From: Adineta vaga
Lineage: Eukaryota > Rotifera
DNA: 64,000 bases
Reading direction: 5' to 3'
NCBI GenBank assembly: GCA_021613535.1
Contig: CP075496.1
Coordinates: forward strand, 9,486,001 to 9,550,000
Positions within the stretch are counted from its first letter, which is position 1, and every line of letters begins with the position of its first letter. Position numbers and translations under genes: made by a program. Positions 61,167 to 64,000 of the stretch are shown in pieces. A model generated the notes under the pieces. It worked only from the letters and a program-made list of their open reading frames with translations. It was not told where the DNA came from and made no database searches.

Positions 61167-63028
61167 TTATTTCCATTGTACACAAATTTGATCGTCAACA
61201 CGTTTAATTGTATATTCATTATGTCCCTGTTCAGAACGGATCATTTTTTGTAATTTATCAGTTAAATTATAATCAATTTTTGGAATAGAAAGAAGTAAAA
61301 TCGATAAATGTGGTAAAGCGTTGCAATCTTTTGTAAAAACAAGTCGTGCTAAAGATGCAATATCGATCGTACGTGAACAACTGATTTGCAATTGTTGAAT
61401 ACGTGGACATAAATGAATTAGAAATTGAATTTGTGCTAATTCCACAATATTGGTAAGAGTAACTCGAATAATTTGATTTGTTTTTCGTAATAAATCAATT
61501 AAATTTTCTTCTTCCTTAGATAATTTTCTATGTTTCATTAACATTAAACTTTTCAATTCTACTGATTCAAGATCAGGTAATAAATGTAGTAAATCAAGAA
61601 AAAGTCCCACATAAAATTCATCATGCTGAAGATTCAAATGAGTAATTCGGATAATATTAAAAAAAGGTATCACATTGCAGAGAATCGAACGTGGATAACA
61701 ATTTAAAGCATTTTGTTTAATCGTAACTTTGGTAAATGGACTTGTTTTACTGAGCAATTTTTCAAATGATAATTCATTTGAATTGATCATTTGTTGTCTT
61801 TGATCTACAGTTATATCATTGGAATATTTTCTAAGATAGAAAAAGAAAATTCTTTTGAATATAGAGAAGAGAATTTAGTAATTACTTCACTGGAACAATA
61901 GAAAATAAGATTTGATTTGAAACTAGACCAGCAATAACAATTGAAAGTTTAGGAATCCAATTTTGTTCCATCCAAAATGGAGTATAAAATTGTTTGATTA
62001 AATCATAAAAATCGACTTCTTTAAAAAGCTTTTTATCAAAAGTTTGATGATGTTGAAAATAAAATCGATATAAATTCGGCATATATTTCACAATTAATCG
62101 TTCCCATTGCTCAGCATAAAGATGAATTTTCGTTGAATGAATATTTAATCGTAAGATTTGAACGTGACTTGAGATTTTCTGTATAAATCTTTCAAATTCA
62201 TTCCATACTGTAAAATAAGTTAGAAGTGAAATATGTGTTAATTCCGGAAGTATTATAATTATATCTTCAATATTTTCACTCCAATCAATCAATCCTCGAC
62301 AAGTTAAATGAGTTAATTGCGGTGTATATGAAAGCATTGTCATGAGATTTCTTATTCGACAAGAATGATCAATATTGAGATATTTGATGGAATTCATATG
62401 ATTTGGCTGCGCTAATGATAATGGAATTTCGGGATTGTATTGATTGTACGAAATCTTCAAATATTTTATTGATAAGATTTGAAATACGAATTTGTAAAGA
62501 AGAGGTAGATTTTTAAAATCATCTTCGATGGAAATTGTCAATGAAACAAGTTGTGGAAATGTTTTTAAGATTAAGAGATGTTTTAGAATAAGATTTGATT
62601 TTATATCAATAAAACGTACGGATTCTAGATAATGTTGAAAGGGAATATCTTGTCTAAAAGGAAAAATAATAAAATTGATAATTAAAGGCTAAAATTCAAC
62701 ATAATAACTTTACTTTTGTTCTGAATTTGGATCAGCATGTAAATGTTGAATAGATTTTTCTTGTGTTGGTAAATGACATACTTTGATTTTAAGTCGCAAT
62801 GATAAACAAGCAAGTAATTTTTCAAAACGAATATTAAGATTTGTAAATGATTGAAATATATTACAATCCTCGAGATAATCAAATATTTCATAGAAAATTT
62901 CATTTGATAAATGTTCGATATAATGAATTGATGATCTAAATTAAAATACAGCGATTCAAACCGTACTATGATCATTTGATGATCACTTACATTTTTGTCA
63001 TAATTTTATTATCGTTATTTGAATTCAT
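61167..63028 (-). CDS. F-box/LRR-like protein 3 (intact)
   Basis: Four exons join in phase to 563 residues: 62991..63028, 62714..62935, 61886..62653, 61167..61830. The F-box is in exon 2 (IEHLSNEIFYEIFDYLEDCN), preceded by a short Asn-rich leader. The rest is degenerate leucine-rich repeats (LMTMLSYTPQLTHLTCRGL, LDLLHLLPDLESVELKSL, QFLIHLCPRIQQLQIS). The family-specific PFWMEQNW patch at about residue 340 corresponds to SFWHKRKW in gene 1 and PFWLEQKQW in gene 2. Expected role: substrate receptor of an SCF ubiquitin ligase. The cleanest copy of the family in this window and the best template for judging the frame breaks in the others. Confidence 0.87.
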
Positions 63029-63160
63029 TCACAATGATGCTGCGAGAAAGTATTATGCATACATGAATGTATAAAATGACAAATGGTTGGAAAAAAGAAA
63101 GTTGTCATGCATATATACATGCAATTTTATACTGTTGATTCATGATTTTGATGTCGTCCA

Positions 63161-63168
63161 TGACGTCA
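63161..63168. promoter_or_regulatory. CRE-type palindrome TGACGTCA
   Basis: Perfect full CRE about 130 bp upstream of the F-box 3 start codon, the best-placed of the three in the window for promoter function. Confidence 0.4.
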
Positions 63169-63459
63169 TTTCAGGTGAAAAGAAAAAGGAAGCAAGAGTA
63201 CAGTGGTATGCATCGTTTTTGCTTAACAGCATGTTTTCTTTCATTGAGATTTTTTTTAAATGGTTTTTATTCAGATCAACCTACACACAACACGTTTGTG
63301 TAAAATCGGTAACTTGAAGCATAATCTGTGCACTATCAAAGATAAGAGATATTTCAAATAATTATGAAATAATTAGTAGTTGCTCTTATATATATATATT
63401 AGTTTCCAACATGCGTTTGTCAATTAATTATCCTTCGGTTCACATAGATGTCACGCACA

Positions 63460-63479
63460 AATATATATATATATATATA
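63460..63479. repeat. (AT)n microsatellite
   Basis: About ten AT units just before the 3' end of the terminal F-box gene. Confidence 0.85.
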
Positions 63480-63600
63480 AATATTTGCTATTTGTTTGTT
63501 CATAAAAACAAAAAACAATGTTAGAACGTGTTTAAATATATTCCTTTGTATATAAGTTGTTTTTTCTTCGAATACAGAAAACTATTAAAATCTTGACGTA

Positions 63601-64000
63601 TTATTTCTTATATACACAGAGTTTCTTATCTGTAGAATAGATAACGTAAGTTTCTTTCATGAAAACCAACTTTATGATTGATTTGATATCGATATCAGTT
63701 GAATATCCAATTTCGAAGTATTGCATACACGGACAAAGTTCAATTAGAAATTGAATATGCGCTAATTCAGTAACCGATTGAATATTGACTTTGGTAATCT
63801 TATTTTTATTTGATTCAGAAGACGATTTTACGACTGACAACGATTGAAGACGTAATGCATCAAGATTTGGTAGACAACATATTAGATTTATCAATATATC
63901 AGAAGCAATTTCATTCTGAGAAATATCTAATCGTGTGATACAAATTAATCGAAATAGAGTCTTTGTTTGATCTGTGAAGATTTCATTTGCTTGACGATAC
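63601..64000 (-). CDS. F-box/LRR-like protein 4, C-terminal part (runs off the window)
   Basis: A reading frame open to the window end encodes LRR-like sequence: LICITRLDISQNEIAS, LICCLPNLDALRLQSLSV, ELAHIQFLIELCPCMQYFEI, IIKLVFMKE. The register matches F-box 3 closely (ELAQIQFLIHLCPRIQQLQI, LARLVFTKD), so they are tandem paralogues in the same orientation. After LVFMKE it lacks the roughly 25-residue segment containing PHLSILLLSIPK seen in F-box 3 and ends TDKKLCVYKK. The F-box itself must lie beyond 64000. Confidence 0.75.
   Translation of the reverse strand, partial: YRQANEIFTDQTKTLFRLICITRLDISQNEIASDILINLICCLPNLDALRLQSLSVVKSSSESNKNKITKVNIQSVTELAHIQFLIELCPCMQYFEIGYSTDIDIKSIIKLVFMKETYVIYSTDKKLCVYKK

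Larger units (their letters stand above)
63029..63600. promoter_or_regulatory. Intergenic between tandem F-box genes
   Basis: About 570 bp upstream of F-box 3. It contains a perfect TGACGTCA at 63161 (about 130 bp from the start codon) and an AT dinucleotide run at 63460..63479. The ORF at 63087..63317 was not accepted. Confidence 0.45.

Noticed and set aside
1-64000. CRISPR arrays, prophage, bacterial operons or intact transposons
   Set aside because: No regularly spaced repeats, transposase/reverse transcriptase ORFs or long terminal repeats were seen; spliceosomal introns throughout show a eukaryotic nuclear genome.

Overview
This is an AT-rich, gene-dense metazoan nuclear window. Introns are very short (mostly 45-65 nt, GT-AG) and most genes fall into expanded, fast-evolving families: long kinesin-light-chain-type TPR proteins with an ADP-ribosyltransferase-like head, NHL-repeat/EGF receptors, F-box/leucine-rich proteins, and intronless 314-residue 7TM receptors. 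Conserved animal genes (SHQ1, LZTFL1, a NOSTRIN-like F-BAR/SH3 gene, a muscle-LIM-type gene, an SLC22-type transporter) lie between them. This combination points to a bdelloid rotifer (Adineta/Rotaria type). The assignment rests on gene content and intron style and was not tested by search.

Layout. 0-7 kb: a tandem pseudokinase/zinc-finger gene (+) converges on a stonustoxin-type-domain/GTPase gene (-). 8-11 kb: tandem duplicate 7TM receptors (-). 11.8-13.5 kb: an intronless MFS transporter (-) of fungal appearance. 14.9-15.6 kb: a broken claudin-like gene (-). 15.8-20.1 kb: a giant TPR protein with a degenerate ART-like head (-). 20.8-24.2 kb: an NHL-EGF-TM receptor (+). 25-27 kb: LZTFL1 (+) and a small unknown gene (-). 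27.8 kb: tRNA-Gln. 27.9-29.1 kb: a membrane RING protein (-). 29.2-31.3 kb: a shortened NHL-EGF paralogue (-). 32-39 kb: two F-box genes flanking a LIM gene. 41-45 kb: a 13-exon SLC22-type transporter (-) with a third 7TM receptor nested antisense in its one long intron. 46-48.5 kb: a GNAT acetyltransferase and SHQ1 (+). 49.4-53.3 kb: NOSTRIN-like (-). 55-60.8 kb: a MAM-domain surface protein, a one-TM microprotein, an SDR and a Ly6-type protein. 61-64 kb: tandem F-box genes (-).

Exon models were built by hand from reading frame, splice sites and phase. Several close perfectly: the pseudokinase gene (13 exons visible), SLC22-type (13), NHL-EGF 2 (6), the F-box gene at 61-63 kb (4), MAM (3), LIM (3), LZTFL1 (2) and SHQ1 (2). 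In contrast, at least eight other genes carry an apparent one-base frameshift, usually in a short A/T run. This is either residual assembly error or real decay and should be settled before those genes are interpreted.

Two themes stand out. Several proteins keep a catalytic fold without the catalytic residues (two pseudokinase domains and a pseudo-ART). Gene structure is also being remodelled: intron nesting, loss of a 3' membrane exon, and tandem duplication.
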